Positions 8,697 through 17,336 of a stretch of DNA of 64,000 nt are shown piece by piece; position 1 is the stretch's first letter, and each line of letters starts with the position of its first letter. The notes under the pieces were generated by a model. The model did not search any database. It saw only the letters and a list, made by a program, of their open reading frames with translations, and was not told the DNA's origin. Position numbers and translations under genes: made by a program. The stretch comes from a virus: positions 62,001 through 126,000 of the IMG/VR virus record IMGVR_UViG_3300027917_000019; one strand, written 5' to 3'.

Positions 8697-9128
8697 ATGG
8701 CTTCCAAAACCTTTAGTGGCGCAAGAGCGATTTTCCTAATCGACGCGGTTCCGATTGCATTCGCAGGCGGGGTTAGTGGCGAAGAGATGATCGACTATGA
8801 GCCGATCGACGTCCTGAATCTCCTTGAGGTGAAGGAATTTGTACCCACCTCTTATAGAGCGTCTCTAAATGCACAGATTTTCCGCGTGGTTGGAGAATCT
8901 CTCAAGAAGCTTGGCATCTTGCCGAGACAAGAAGACATCATCTCCTCAGGTGATCTTGAGGCGGCGATTCAAGATGATGCCCGTGTAGCTACGGGAAATA
9001 CTGTTGCGTTGTTCCAGGGCGTTCGTTGCTCCGGACACACGTTCGATGTTACTGCTCGTGGTATTGTTCAGGACAATGTAAGCTTCGTTGCTATCCGCGT
9101 CCTTGACGAATTTGAAAACCCGGTCTGA
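8697..9128 (+). CDS. tail tube protein
   Basis: 143 residues. ATG at 8697 is chosen because CAGGAG sits 8 nt upstream. The sequence has the gp19-like tube pattern: an N-terminal SGARAIFLIDAVPIAFAGG, then VLEVKEFVPTSYRASLNAQ and FRVVGESLKKLG, and a C-terminal strand SFVAIRVLDEFENP. The protein stacks as hexameric rings inside the sheath to form the DNA and effector conduit. Order sheath, structural protein, tube, chaperones, tape measure is normal for contractile tails. An upstream hairpin and TATAAT may allow independent high expression. Confidence 0.85.
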   Translation: MASKTFSGARAIFLIDAVPIAFAGGVSGEEMIDYEPIDVLNLLEVKEFVPTSYRASLNAQIFRVVGESLKKLGILPRQEDIISSGDLEAAIQDDARVATGNTVALFQGVRCSGHTFDVTARGIVQDNVSFVAIRVLDEFENPV

Positions 9129-9146
9129 TAGATTGGGAGGGGATTT

Positions 9147-9686
9147 ATGACACAACCTAAAAAGCTTCCTGTAAAGAATGGTATAACTGCTCGTCAAAAG
9201 TTGCTTAAGACTTTTTCTATAGACTACACATCTCCTATTGATGATGTGCGTTATGTAGGAAAGTTTACTACGCGAAAGTTGACTATTGCCGACATGGCCA
9301 CCCTTGGAGTGCGTAAGGCTCAACTCAATGGTGGTATGCATCACGACAGCTCAAATCCGGGTATGGGAGTAGATAGTAGCACTGATGATTTCAATGCGAT
9401 GATCTCTCATCTTGATCTAGCTCTAGAAGAAACTCCCGTATGGTGGGATTTGGAGAAGATCACAGACTCTGATTTGGTTGCGCTGATCTTTGAGGAGGTG
9501 GTCGCTCACGAGAACTCCTTTTTTAGACCCAGAAGGGAACGAAGTGAATCTGGCGTCGTCGGAGAACAAAATGACGATGTGGGAGTTGGCGAAGGAGTGG
9601 GCGAGGGTGATCAAGCGCAAGCCGGAGCCGGTGGAAGCGCTGGCTCGGTGGTGGACGAAGAAGTTCAAGCTGCCTTGGAACCATGA
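9147..9686 (+). CDS. tail assembly chaperone, zero-frame product (gpG-like)
   Basis: 179 residues, start ATG after GGGAGGGG. Residues 1-126 look like a normal compact protein (GKFTTRKLTIADMATLG, then LDLALEETPVWWDLEKI). After TTT TTT at 9519-9524 the frame becomes a Gly/Glu/Ala-rich tail with unnatural composition, while the +1 frame takes over with protein-like sequence. This is the architecture of tail-assembly chaperones encoded just before the tape measure: a short product and a longer frameshift fusion, both of which coat the tape measure during tail assembly. The short product would be made by most ribosomes. Confidence 0.75.
   Translation: MTQPKKLPVKNGITARQKLLKTFSIDYTSPIDDVRYVGKFTTRKLTIADMATLGVRKAQLNGGMHHDSSNPGMGVDSSTDDFNAMISHLDLALEETPVWWDLEKITDSDLVALIFEEVVAHENSFFRPRRERSESGVVGEQNDDVGVGEGVGEGDQAQAGAGGSAGSVVDEEVQAALEP
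9519..9524 (+). promoter_or_regulatory. probable programmed frameshift site (TTTTTT, +1 or -2)
   Basis: Zero-frame codons are TCC TTT TTT AGA. Phe-tRNA can re-pair on the six-T run after moving two back or one forward, and the next codon is then TTA GAC CCA in the downstream chaperone frame. A -1 slip is excluded because it reads TAG at 9524-9526. Slipping gives a fusion of about 306-307 residues. Confidence 0.6.
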
Positions 9687-10068
9687 TCTATTTCAAGAGA
9701 GAAATATGCTCGACCTCATGGTTGAGTATTGGCTCGACAGGTTCGATGAGTCTCCTCTTGAAGTACACCGCAACGCAGACGGCTTCATTCAGTTGAAGGA
9801 TACTGGCGATCCTCTCATCGATAAATGGGAAGAGAAGATTGCTCAGGGTGATGAACCGGATCTTTGGGAAGCTTTCAGTCCTGAAGCGAGGGAACAACTG
9901 AACCGTGCACGTGCGAGAGCTTCTAAAATACAAGCTCAAGGTGGGTATACAATTGCCGACGCTATGGAGCGCGTTGGGCGTGAGGCTCGCGCACAAGGTC
10001 TCGACGATCCCTCAAGACACACTCAGCGCCCCTATAGGTTGGATACCTTTGGAGATGGCACAGATTAA
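9523..10068 (+). CDS. tail assembly chaperone, shifted-frame extension (gpT-like)
   Basis: The frame is open from before 9490 and runs 181 codons beyond 9523 to the TAA at 10066-10068. It reads LDPEGNEVNLASSENKM and continues with an alpha-helical, charged sequence (WELAKEWARVIKRKPEPVEAL, then a C-terminal RARARASKIQAQGGY region). It most likely forms the C-terminal half of the frameshift fusion with the 9147 gene. An alternative is independent initiation at ATG 9571, which has GGAG 6 nt upstream. Its stop overlaps the tape-measure ATG as TAATG, as expected for a chaperone coupled to its client. Confidence 0.7.
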   Translation, partial: LDPEGNEVNLASSENKMTMWELAKEWARVIKRKPEPVEALARWWTKKFKLPWNHDLFQERNMLDLMVEYWLDRFDESPLEVHRNADGFIQLKDTGDPLIDKWEEKIAQGDEPDLWEAFSPEAREQLNRARARASKIQAQGGYTIADAMERVGREARAQGLDDPSRHTQRPYRLDTFGDGTD

Positions 10069-12410
10069 TGGCTGATGACACTACTCAAGAAGTAACTATC
10101 AAAATTCTCGGTGAAGCTGAGTCGTTTAAGAAGTCAGTAAAACAAGCGACTAAGCTCACCACGGATTTGGAAAAGCTGTCTTCTCGATACCGCAAGAGCG
10201 GTATGGGGCAAGCTAAAGCTTTAGATAAGATTACTGGGAAGCATAACAAGTCTCAGCGAGATGCAGGTAAGAAAGCCTTCGAAATGGAGAAGAAACTCCA
10301 GAAGGTTATCAAAGACAACATCAAAGAAATTCAGAAGCAGCAGAAGGCATTCAAGGGAAATGCTCTTGCAGTAAAAGAAGAGTTGAAGGCCCTCAAGGAG
10401 TTGGAGAAGCAGCATCGAAAAATTGCTGCATTCCGTAAGAAGACTGGATACCGCAGCATGGGTGAACGCTTTGGGGGTGGTGCTCGTGCTGTAGGGCGTG
10501 GTTTGGGTAGTGGTGTGCGGGGGGTAGGCCAAGGAGTTATGGCCCTTGGCGGCATGATCATGGGTGCCGTAACCGCAATTGTCGGAACCCTCATTTCAAC
10601 TGTCACCAGTCAAATCCGACAAGGATATGCGTCCTACATTAACTACGGTAGGGCTAGAGCGGGTCTTGGAGGCATGGGGGCATTCAGGGGTAACGGCCGT
10701 CGTGCATTTGGCACTGCCATGAAGTTGGGGTTCTCTAAGACAGAGACCGTCCAACAGATGCGCAATGTTGGTAGAGTTACAGGTAACATCAACGCAGTGA
10801 CACAAGCCCAGGCGGCTGCACGCTCCTTTGGTGGAGATGTGGGAGAAGTCGCTGGGTTCATGGGAACCCTTACCCGAGGTGGTCAAGGCTTTGGTGGACT
10901 CGCTGGTAAGGGTGGTGAGCGTACTCTTCGCCGTGTCATGTCTCACGCCTTCTCCTCCGGGTTGGATCACTCTCGTGCTGGAGAACACTTGGCTGCTGTT
11001 GCTTCTGGTGTTAAGGCAGCACAAACCGTAACTGGCGGAAGAGTCAACGCAGACCAGATTTCTGCTATGCTCTCGTTCTTTGGACGAAGTGGCATGCCTG
11101 GTCTTCAAGGTGCTGCTGGTATGGCGCAGCTTGGTAAGCTTGACCAAACAATCAAGAAGGCCGGATTTGGTGGAGGCGGTGACCCTACATCTGCTCTAAT
11201 CTATCAGGCTTTGGGATTTGGTCAGGCAGGTGGTACTGCTAGTTTCTATGAGGCCACTAAGCAGGCACAGCGTGGAATCTTCGGCGAGGGAGGCGCTGGT
11301 AACCTTATGAAGGTTTGGGAGCGTTTTGGTCAAACAGGTGGAGGCATAGGAACTCAGAAGACCAACATAGAGCTTTCCAACGCAACGGGGATGTCTTTGG
11401 ATGTCATTGAGTCGATAAACGACGTGATCCTAAAGAGCGGCGGCACGATTGAGGCGCAGAAGAAGATCGCAGAGATAACAAAACAACAGCTTCCAGTGCA
11501 GAAGCAGATTCTATTGGCTACCCAAGAAGGACATTTGAAGGTTGCTGAGCGTGTTGCTTTCTTGGAAAACCGTTTGGTTACTATAGGTGAAGCTACTGCC
11601 GAGTCTATTGAGAAACTTCAGGACATTTTCAACGATGTTGTTGATACGTTTTTGCCGACCGCAGTAGTTGCTCTCAAAGTCATTGCTGAAGTGGTTTCTA
11701 ACATTTGGTTCTGGTTGAAGGACTTTGGTCGTAGCTACAACGAGTCTGCAATAGAGAAGAAGAAGCTTGCAGGGATCAGTGCTGAGCGCGAGAACATTCT
11801 CAAGAAGTACGCTTCTGGTGAATATGATCGAGCAAAGGCTGCTGAAATGATGAGACAAAATGCAGCTAAGGCAGGAGCTGCCAGAGCAGCACTACAAGAT
11901 GATGTAGATCCCATCCTCGATGCATATGATGCACTAGTAGATGTTGGCCACCGTACTGGACAGGCTGTTGGAGCTATTGCTCCTGACGTTAAATCCAGGT
12001 GGCAACAAAGACAAGCTGTAGAAGCGGCAGCTGTTCGTTTGAAGCAGAGGTCGCTAATAGACGCGACAAACATTGCCGGTACTGCCTATAGAGGACGTGC
12101 TTTGGAATTTCAGAGTCGTATTGGGCAAGATGTTGCTAGGATAGGAGAGCTTTCTGGTATTTCTGAACCCACGGAAGCTCAGCGACATGAGTTGGAAACA
12201 CTGCGTGCGCGTAAGAGAGATCTTGAGCGTCGTCGTGATGAGGCTGTAAGAGAACAGGTCCAAGAAGAAGCCCAAGAATCAGGAGTGGGCGCAGGACTGA
12301 CTTCAGGGTCTCCAATCGCTTCTCGTGATGACCCCGCTTCTTTCCGCGCTAGTGGATCAATGCAAGCACCTACTACATACGTAGGTAGGGGCAGAACGGC
12401 ATACGGGTAA
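10068..12410 (+). CDS. tape measure protein
   Basis: 780 residues, start ATG overlapping the previous stop. The N-terminal 140 residues are highly charged and coiled-coil-like with many Lys, followed by a Gly-rich segment and a hydrophobic stretch near residues 150-185 (VMALGGMIMGAVTAIVG). A second hydrophobic region lies around residues 530-560, and the C-terminus returns to charged helices. Tape measure proteins set tail length and are ejected ahead of DNA, with hydrophobic segments helping membrane passage. At about 1.5 angstrom per residue, 780 residues would imply a tail near 115 nm. Position after the chaperones is diagnostic. Confidence 0.88.
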   Translation: MADDTTQEVTIKILGEAESFKKSVKQATKLTTDLEKLSSRYRKSGMGQAKALDKITGKHNKSQRDAGKKAFEMEKKLQKVIKDNIKEIQKQQKAFKGNALAVKEELKALKELEKQHRKIAAFRKKTGYRSMGERFGGGARAVGRGLGSGVRGVGQGVMALGGMIMGAVTAIVGTLISTVTSQIRQGYASYINYGRARAGLGGMGAFRGNGRRAFGTAMKLGFSKTETVQQMRNVGRVTGNINAVTQAQAAARSFGGDVGEVAGFMGTLTRGGQGFGGLAGKGGERTLRRVMSHAFSSGLDHSRAGEHLAAVASGVKAAQTVTGGRVNADQISAMLSFFGRSGMPGLQGAAGMAQLGKLDQTIKKAGFGGGGDPTSALIYQALGFGQAGGTASFYEATKQAQRGIFGEGGAGNLMKVWERFGQTGGGIGTQKTNIELSNATGMSLDVIESINDVILKSGGTIEAQKKIAEITKQQLPVQKQILLATQEGHLKVAERVAFLENRLVTIGEATAESIEKLQDIFNDVVDTFLPTAVVALKVIAEVVSNIWFWLKDFGRSYNESAIEKKKLAGISAERENILKKYASGEYDRAKAAEMMRQNAAKAGAARAALQDDVDPILDAYDALVDVGHRTGQAVGAIAPDVKSRWQQRQAVEAAAVRLKQRSLIDATNIAGTAYRGRALEFQSRIGQDVARIGELSGISEPTEAQRHELETLRARKRDLERRRDEAVREQVQEEAQESGVGAGLTSGSPIASRDDPASFRASGSMQAPTTYVGRGRTAYG

Positions 12411-12413
12411 TAG

Positions 12414-15400
12414 ATGTCAGCAATTGACTCTGGGGCGCCCGAATCAGGGGCAGATAGTGTAGATGGGTTGCGTAGGTACACTACGCGCATCAAAGTACTA
12501 GTTCATTCGCATAATCATGCCGATGGCCCTATAAATCTTTCCGACGATGTAATGTCCTGTCAACTCGGTAAGAATATCAAGGGAGTTGGCAGAGCTAATA
12601 TTGCGGTAGTAGCTAGAAATAGCTACTTGAACATGCTTTATCCAAACGACTACATCAACATCTATTTCGATGTGGGTGATGGTAAGGGGTGGGTGCGTAC
12701 TTTCTTTGGGCTGATAGACCGCGTAGAAGAGGACATCACCGTTGCTGAAAACGGAGTACCTACCACGCTCTACCACATCATCGCTACAGACTTCCAGAAG
12801 ATCTTCCAGAAGACTAACATCTACTTCAACCCCCACCTGTTCGACAGACCCGACATGTCTGGTGAGGACTTCAACGCATTCAACATCGGTGGTGTTGTGT
12901 TGATGACGCGCGGTATTCGTGTACAGGGTAGTCCTGCGGACATGGTTACCAACCAGATTTTGTTGCAGATTGGATTTGGAAGTCAATGGAAACTCCCAGA
13001 TAGTTATCCTGCTGCTGTTGAAGACCGCTTTGCAAATCAACGTGCACAATATGCACAAGACAGGTTGTTTGAGTCTGTTAGCAATTTGATGACTCCAGAA
13101 GAGTCAGATCGCTTGCGTACAATTCTACAAGAGCGTGGCCTCAATGCGTACGCGCTCGACACAGAGGATGAGGTCACTTCTGCACTTACAAGCAATGCAG
13201 GAGATAGTTTGTCTTCTGGGGATGCTTCAGAACGCACTGCAGCAGCTATACAAGCTGTTGGATTAGACCGCGCTGACGTTGAGGCAGGGGAACTGACAGC
13301 CCTCACATCTACTACAGATGTTGGGAGCATGGCTAGAATCCTTTCAGACGCGCGCATTAGGCAACAACTCTTTGGCAGTGGGTTGTCAAACGAGAGCCAA
13401 CAGATAGCGCGAGAAGCTATCAACAGCTACATAGGCACGGAGTTGGTTTCTAGGAATGCTACTAACATCGTAGACATTATGAATGTCTTTGACTTCGTAG
13501 AACGTAGAGCCATCGACGGTTATGCTTTTGACCTTGCTATCTGGGAGAAGCAAGGGCCTCTTGAGAGTATCCTTCGTTCTGTGTCTAACGAAGCTATCAA
13601 TGAGTTGTTTTTTGACCTTCGCCCGCTTACGACAATTCCTGAGGGGGGAGAAGACCCTAACGTATTCCACAAGGCAGGAACCGATTGGGATTACCGTCCT
13701 GATGAAATTGGTGGAAACAAACCAGACGTTACAAACCGCGCTAGCGGTGTTCGATACATGCCTTCTGTGGTTATGCGTGAATACCCGTGGGCTACCACAC
13801 ACAGAATCGACGCTAGCGGTGTAGACGTCAGCGTTGGTAACAATGACGGCCAGTCAGGGAACTTGGGTATCATCTACTTTGGTGGTATATTCTCCAACCG
13901 TCCTAATGAACCGGGTCGACACCTTGTTGGAATACCGGTCTTGAATCTTGAAGAACAGGTAAACGGATTCCGAGGACCTAATCGTACTTACAAGCATTTG
14001 GATGTAGCTGTAATCTCTGAAACGGAAATACGACAGACACGTCTTGGGCGTTCAGATGCTGAGCACTTCAACCTCTTTGAGATGTGGACTGAGGGCGTTT
14101 CTGGTCCAGAGATGCGCTACTACATGTACGACTTCCTGCCTATTATCACCCCTATTCACATTCAGAGGCACGGACTGCGTACTCGTACGGTAACCACTAG
14201 ATTCTCTAGGTATCCGCCTGCGTTGTCTAGAAATCTTCGACCGCAAGCAGAAACACCTGCGGAGGAGGAAGTAGAAGAGGCAGAAGTAACTGCAGCGGAG
14301 GCGCCAAGGGAGGAGAGAGAATTAGTTCCTCCCGTGGGAGCACACCCCTCATTACATTTCAGAAATATAAACCAGATGGCATATGGTTATCGTCCGCGTG
14401 ATGGAGGTTGGACTTTCCATAACGGCATCGATATTTACGGAGACGGTCCAGATCTTTCTGTGTATCCTTTCAGTGTACAAAAGGAAGGAAAGTCTCAAGG
14501 GCAGGTAGATGTAGTAGCTATTGCTGATGGTTTGATTGTAGGGTCAATGGCACAAGGAACTATGTCTAAGTATGGAAATGCAGTTGCTATTTACCACCCG
14601 CAATATGATGTAATTTCTTGGTATGCTCACCTCGCTCATCGTGAAGAGCTTACAGGGAATGTAGATGCAAGTAGACGTAGAGCGGATGCTTTCAACAGGG
14701 AGTATACTACTATCGGTAGCAGTAGTAGGTTTACTCCCATCCCTGTTCGAAGAGGACAAAAGATAGGATCAGTAGGGGTTACGCAGGGGGTTAGTGATGG
14801 AGATCCTAATGCAATCTTTCGCACAGACCGTGCTCACCTGCACTTTGAAATTATGCATAGGGTACCGTCTAGAAATCACGACGCTACTCCAATTATTCCC
14901 TACACCACGCTTGCCCGCACCAGTCCTAAGCCGCCCGGATCGAACCCATACGGCGAAGATCCTGTTGAATGGTTTGCCTCTCATGGAGTAGATTTAGAAG
15001 CTGAAATTAGAGCGCTTGGAGACACCCCCACAGCCTCAGACTTCGATGAAGAAACCAGTATTGATGACACTGATGAAGTAGCTCCTACCGCAGAATCTCG
15101 AATAGCTTCTGGAATAGAGGATGAGGTATCAACAACCCTTACTACAACCCGCCAGCAAACCATGCGTGGTGTGGTGGATTCAATAGACCAGAGAAAGCAA
15201 ATTGGTCGTTGGGCGTTGTTGCAGGACCATTGGTATCAGCACAACCTTGAGTATCTTTCTGGGTCTGTTGTTATGCGTGGTGCTCCTGAGATTCGTATAG
15301 GGTACCGCCTGGACATCAAAGAACGCCGTACTAGTTTCTATGTAGAAGGTGTGCAGCATTCTTGGCAGTACCCCAACGAGATGCAGACTACCCTTCAGGT

Positions 15401-15917
15401 AACTCGTGGACAGCCTAATAACCCGTATCCGGCGTATGCTCTTCCGCCAACGCAAGGCTTCAATAGTCCTCCTGAGGCACGACGCGGGGCTTCAAGGTTG
15501 GCTCACTTCTTCGTCGTGCCAGATCCCATAGCTATTCGCAGAGCCATTGCTTTGCGAGACAACTCTGCGGGTAATGTAGTTTCCCATGAAAGGGCTAACA
15601 AGAACTTCTTGAATATAATCGACGATAGTAGATATTTCACAGAGTTTGGCTATGGAGAAGGACCTCGTGGATTGCTTTTGCCCACCAGTCAAGAGTTTGA
15701 TTCTCCTGCTGCAGCTCTTGCAGAGATTGCGGCGGCTTCTGACATCAGTGAGGAGGAAGCTAGGGAACAACTACGTGCGGCTGGACTAGAGGTTGGAGAG
15801 AATGGTGTTGTGCGTACAGACATAGACCCAGAAGGTGTGAGTACTCCGCTTTCTGGAGCTACTGAAGGTGCAACCAGCTTTGATGGTGTTCCTGTTCCTG
15901 GGTTAGACCAGTGGTGA
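12414..15917 (+). CDS. baseplate hub protein with M23 peptidase domain
   Basis: 1167 residues. The N-terminal approximately 200 residues (FFGLIDRVEEDITVAENG, then YHIIATDFQKIFQKTNIYF) resemble hub proteins of the gpD/gp44 kind. An Asp/Glu/Ala-rich linker precedes an M23 (LytM-type) endopeptidase with zinc ligands H669 and D673 (HNGID) and the HLH motif at H808/H810. The C-terminus returns to hub-like sequence (SFYVEGVQHSWQYP). The enzyme should cut peptide cross-links in peptidoglycan when the tail penetrates. The peptidase sits between hub halves, so the domain looks inserted. Start ATG lies 3 nt after the tape-measure stop. Confidence 0.82.
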   Translation: MSAIDSGAPESGADSVDGLRRYTTRIKVLVHSHNHADGPINLSDDVMSCQLGKNIKGVGRANIAVVARNSYLNMLYPNDYINIYFDVGDGKGWVRTFFGLIDRVEEDITVAENGVPTTLYHIIATDFQKIFQKTNIYFNPHLFDRPDMSGEDFNAFNIGGVVLMTRGIRVQGSPADMVTNQILLQIGFGSQWKLPDSYPAAVEDRFANQRAQYAQDRLFESVSNLMTPEESDRLRTILQERGLNAYALDTEDEVTSALTSNAGDSLSSGDASERTAAAIQAVGLDRADVEAGELTALTSTTDVGSMARILSDARIRQQLFGSGLSNESQQIAREAINSYIGTELVSRNATNIVDIMNVFDFVERRAIDGYAFDLAIWEKQGPLESILRSVSNEAINELFFDLRPLTTIPEGGEDPNVFHKAGTDWDYRPDEIGGNKPDVTNRASGVRYMPSVVMREYPWATTHRIDASGVDVSVGNNDGQSGNLGIIYFGGIFSNRPNEPGRHLVGIPVLNLEEQVNGFRGPNRTYKHLDVAVISETEIRQTRLGRSDAEHFNLFEMWTEGVSGPEMRYYMYDFLPIITPIHIQRHGLRTRTVTTRFSRYPPALSRNLRPQAETPAEEEVEEAEVTAAEAPREERELVPPVGAHPSLHFRNINQMAYGYRPRDGGWTFHNGIDIYGDGPDLSVYPFSVQKEGKSQGQVDVVAIADGLIVGSMAQGTMSKYGNAVAIYHPQYDVISWYAHLAHREELTGNVDASRRRADAFNREYTTIGSSSRFTPIPVRRGQKIGSVGVTQGVSDGDPNAIFRTDRAHLHFEIMHRVPSRNHDATPIIPYTTLARTSPKPPGSNPYGEDPVEWFASHGVDLEAEIRALGDTPTASDFDEETSIDDTDEVAPTAESRIASGIEDEVSTTLTTTRQQTMRGVVDSIDQRKQIGRWALLQDHWYQHNLEYLSGSVVMRGAPEIRIGYRLDIKERRTSFYVEGVQHSWQYPNEMQTTLQVTRGQPNNPYPAYALPPTQGFNSPPEARRGASRLAHFFVVPDPIAIRRAIALRDNSAGNVVSHERANKNFLNIIDDSRYFTEFGYGEGPRGLLLPTSQEFDSPAAALAEIAAASDISEEEAREQLRAAGLEVGENGVVRTDIDPEGVSTPLSGATEGATSFDGVPVPGLDQW

Positions 15918-15923
15918 TAAACG

Positions 15924-17336
15924 ATGAGTAATGACTGGCGTCCTATAGTTGGTATCGATAGAGGCCCTGTTCAGCAAGGTTTGGTAACAGATCCTGCTGA
16001 TTATGAGCACTATCAAATGAACAGCCTTATGTTGGGTGTCATTCTTGAGGTGTATCCTTCCGACTCCGAACTTAACCGAACAGCCCACATCTCTGAACAG
16101 CGTCGAGGATTTTACCACGAAGCTAAAGTGCTATTGGTAAACACCAACTCTTCTTCTAACCTTCTTGTCGACCACGCGGTTATTTGCCCATCTGTTCACA
16201 CAGGATTAGACGACTACTATGAACATCTTCCTCGTGGAAGTTCTAACCGCGTAGATGGTGAACGTTACGTTGTTGGTGGTGCTAACGTAGACCCGTACGA
16301 TCTAGATGGTGATTGGTGTGTTGTAGGCTTTATGGGGGGAAGTTTGGACCAACCCTTCATAGTCGCGTGGTGGCCTCATCCTAGGAATGTTTACGACGCT
16401 GCTACCAGCGGGAACGCTAATGCGAATAGGACTGGGGTACCCCAGTCGTTAGACCAGAAGAACAGATACTTTCGTAGAATAAATGGAGTTGAGCATGTTG
16501 TTACTGGACGCGGAGATATCTACCTATCCACAACGTATGCCAACTCAGACCTTCGCTTCGGCACTGACATTCCTGCAACCAAAGGGCGCTTCCCTCGCAG
16601 CCTGAAGGCAGAAGAGGGAGGGTCTATTCTACTTGAAGTTAAGCCTACACAGACTTTAGAACTATCTTGGGACGAACAAATAGATGGTGCTGGGATACGC
16701 CGTGGAAGTGAGGCTGAGCTTCCTCAAACTAACCCTCCTCCAACAACGAGGCAAAACGCTTCAGCTACCCCACGTACAAAAACGTACGTGAAAATTGACC
16801 AAGAAGAGTTTCGTGTAGATGTTCCTGAGGATGTCAAAGTCACTAGTGGCAAGCGTGTTCGAATCTTCTGCGAGGATACAACTACCCTTTTTGCTACCAA
16901 CCTGCTAGAATTGGAAGCAGCACAGGTATCACTCGCAGGAACTTCGGGTATTACGCTTGACAGTGATACAGGTAACATTTCCCTCAGTGCAGCTACTCTA
17001 GTAGACTTGATATCACAAGCTGCAATGAATCTCACAGCTTCCGGTGCTATTACCATTGGTGGGTCTTCGGTGACCATTGGCCCATCTACTCCTGGCGCTG
17101 GAACAATAAGCTCTACAGATACAGGCGTTGCACTAGGAACAGGTGCAGTGGATGCTATTGTTAGGGGAACGGCATTGGACACGGCGTGGGCACCTGTCAG
17201 TACAACGTTAACAGCTGTTCCGGCTGCTGCCGACTTGGCATCAGCTATAACCTTGGCAAACGCAAATAAGGCAGCTATTCTAGCATTGATAGCGGCCCTT
17301 GCTGGCAGTCTTTCAACTACAAATACTACGGGATAA
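15924..17336 (+). CDS. baseplate spike / central puncturing protein
   Basis: 470 residues. An OB-fold-like region occurs around residues 90-150 (DGDWCVVGFMGGSLDQPFIVAWWPHPRN), typical of gpV/gp5-type spikes. A C-terminal beta-helix follows, built from short repeats (SLAGTSGITLDSDTGNISLSA and similar), then a Ser/Thr-rich tail. Such trimers form the needle that pierces the outer membrane. Neighbours are the hub with M23 peptidase and the LysM/gp25 fusion. The C-terminal tip shows no obvious HxH iron site or PAAR repeat. The stop overlaps the next ATG as TAATG. Confidence 0.78.
   Translation: MSNDWRPIVGIDRGPVQQGLVTDPADYEHYQMNSLMLGVILEVYPSDSELNRTAHISEQRRGFYHEAKVLLVNTNSSSNLLVDHAVICPSVHTGLDDYYEHLPRGSSNRVDGERYVVGGANVDPYDLDGDWCVVGFMGGSLDQPFIVAWWPHPRNVYDAATSGNANANRTGVPQSLDQKNRYFRRINGVEHVVTGRGDIYLSTTYANSDLRFGTDIPATKGRFPRSLKAEEGGSILLEVKPTQTLELSWDEQIDGAGIRRGSEAELPQTNPPPTTRQNASATPRTKTYVKIDQEEFRVDVPEDVKVTSGKRVRIFCEDTTTLFATNLLELEAAQVSLAGTSGITLDSDTGNISLSAATLVDLISQAAMNLTASGAITIGGSSVTIGPSTPGAGTISSTDTGVALGTGAVDAIVRGTALDTAWAPVSTTLTAVPAAADLASAITLANANKAAILALIAALAGSLSTTNTTG

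Noticed and set aside
9525-9686. Gly/Glu-rich zero-frame tail of the chaperone as a functional domain
   Set aside because: The composition looks like an out-of-frame reading of the downstream chaperone frame; it is probably only the end of the unshifted product.
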